Shown in pieces: positions 5,834 through 6,656 of a stretch of DNA of 6,656 nt. Below the pieces are notes generated by a model. The model saw only the letters and a program-made list of their open reading frames with translations, had not been told where the DNA came from and searched no databases. The DNA is from Globobulimina sp. (Eukaryota; Foraminifera; Rotaliida). The stretch covers positions 1 through 6,656 of the forward strand of contig PIVH01000256.1 in NCBI GenBank assembly GCA_003354225.1, written 5' to 3'. The stretch's first letter is position 1. Every line of letters starts with the position of its first letter. The position numbers and the translations under genes were made by a program.

Positions 5834-6656
5834 ATGGCTGCTTTTCCTTCAACAGTCAATAATGGTGATGTAGAAGGGCACATATTAACAATTCCTAAAT
5901 ATAAAAAGTATAAAAATAAAACACCTGTTATTGAACACAAAAATTTGGATGATGGTTTTCGAAGTAATGATAGAGATATTATTAAATTAAAAGAGTTTGT
6001 ACAAAAATACAAATTACACAAACTTTCCAAAAAATTATTACGCGAAGGAATCACTGTCGATTTTCTAATCTCGCAAACTGACTCTGAAATTGATGTAATT
6101 TCCAAAGAATTGACTGCAAAATTAATTCAACAAAACAAAGTATGTATAAATAATTGATATAATATGTACTTTATATTTGGTGCATGCTTATATTTAGTTT
6201 AAATTTGCTGTGAAAGCATTACAAAAAAACAATTTGGAGTCACTCAAACTTATGATTGAAATACAAAATGTTATCAAAAATGCGGAATTTGAAAAAGCTG
6301 AAACACCAGAAACGCCAATCCCAAATGCACCATCTCTTCACGTTCACGATAAAGTGACTGCCATTGATACGCGAACAGAAACAATTAATCCAACGTTTGG
6401 CAACAAACATATTATAACATCCTGGTATTATAAAGGCAGTGATGAGTTACAGCATGAAATTATAATAAAACATGATACGAAACTCAACAAAAATATGAAA
6501 TCGAAAAGGAAAATAATTGTAGATGGAAAGGAGAGATATTCGAAAAAATCCAATGATATTAATTTTGTCATTGAAAACTGCGTCGATAATTTAAGGATAC
6601 AAATATTGCAAAATAAAGATTGTTTAAATTACGAATTGTTTATACATAATATCTCT
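5834..6656 (+). CDS. SAM-domain protein with FAIM-like C-terminal domain (partial, two exons)
   Basis: Exon 1 (5834-6139) and exon 2 (6198 to the window edge) encode at least 255 residues; the 3' end is missing. ATG 5834 is chosen because the frame upstream offers only non-ATG codons. Residues 48-115 look like a SAM domain: IIKLKEFVQKYKLHKLSKKL (49-68), EGITVDFLISQTDSEI (71-86) and then, across the intron, KLIQQNKFKFAVKAL (96-110). SAM domains oligomerise or bind other SAM proteins or RNA. A linker rich in Glu, Thr and Pro (131-150) follows. Residues 172-255 resemble the FAIM (Fas apoptotic inhibitory molecule) beta-sandwich: SWYYKGSDELQHEIIIKHDT (177-196), KRKIIVDGKE (205-214) and YELFIHNIS (247-255), comparable with the FAIM pattern W-x-V, H-x-I-x-x-x-H-x-T, R-x-x-x-V-D-G-K-E and Y-x-Y-x-L-x-I. 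FAIM proteins are cytosolic and linked to stress protection. No membrane segment is present. The SAM call is better supported than the FAIM call. Confidence 0.75.
6140..6197 (+). other. Spliceosomal intron inside the SAM domain (58 nt)
   Basis: The donor GTATGT starts at 6140 and the acceptor ATATTTAG ends at 6197, in phase 0. Without splicing the frame stops at a TGA shortly after the donor. With splicing it runs open for 153 more codons to the window edge and completes the last SAM helix, which strongly supports the intron. Confidence 0.85.

Noticed and set aside
5670-5852. 60-codon minus-strand frame before the SAM gene
   Set aside because: It overlaps the SAM gene start, has no recognisable domain and lies in spacer DNA.

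Overview
The window looks like nuclear DNA of a unicellular eukaryote. It is strongly A+T-rich and gene-dense, with short GT-AG introns (58-125 nt). The proteins belong to families expected in a protist: a membrane-anchored tyrosinase-fold protein, a seven-transmembrane protein fused to an RGS domain, a six-transmembrane protein, a SAM-domain/FAIM-like protein and a small SH3-like protein. Standard stop codons fit every model. No tRNA, rRNA, CRISPR array or transposase was seen. The lineage cannot be fixed from the sequence alone. Bacterial or organellar origin is unlikely, because three genes make sense only after intron removal.

Layout, left to right. Positions 1-139 (minus) hold an internal exon fragment, possibly of a methyltransferase. 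Positions 140-275 are non-coding and contain a long imperfect inverted repeat. Positions 276-590 (minus) encode a 104-residue SH3-like/KOW-like protein. Only 63 bp separate its ATG from that of the divergent tyrosinase-fold gene at 654-2495 (plus). After that stop, a hydrophobic open frame without any ATG (about 2486-2755) may be an extra exon. Positions 4499-2784 (minus, three exons) encode a 507-residue 7TM-RGS protein convergent with the tyrosinase gene. A repeat-rich 332-bp region (4500-4831) separates it from a divergent two-exon gene for a 252-residue six-TM protein (4832-5655). The last gene (5834 to the window end, plus) has a SAM domain, a 58-nt intron and a FAIM-like domain cut by the window edge.

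How the genes may work together. The genes do not form a pathway. The 7TM-RGS protein keeps the residues by which RGS domains contact G-alpha, so a G-protein switch at a membrane is expected. The tyrosinase-fold protein has a signal peptide and a C-terminal anchor, and it lacks four of the six copper-binding histidines. It therefore looks like a non-enzymatic cell-surface or endomembrane protein rather than an oxidase. The closely spaced divergent pairs suggest shared promoters, which is inference only.

The most notable observations are the ligand-depleted tyrosinase, the roughly 75-residue insertion inside the RGS box, and the SAM-plus-FAIM architecture recovered by splicing.
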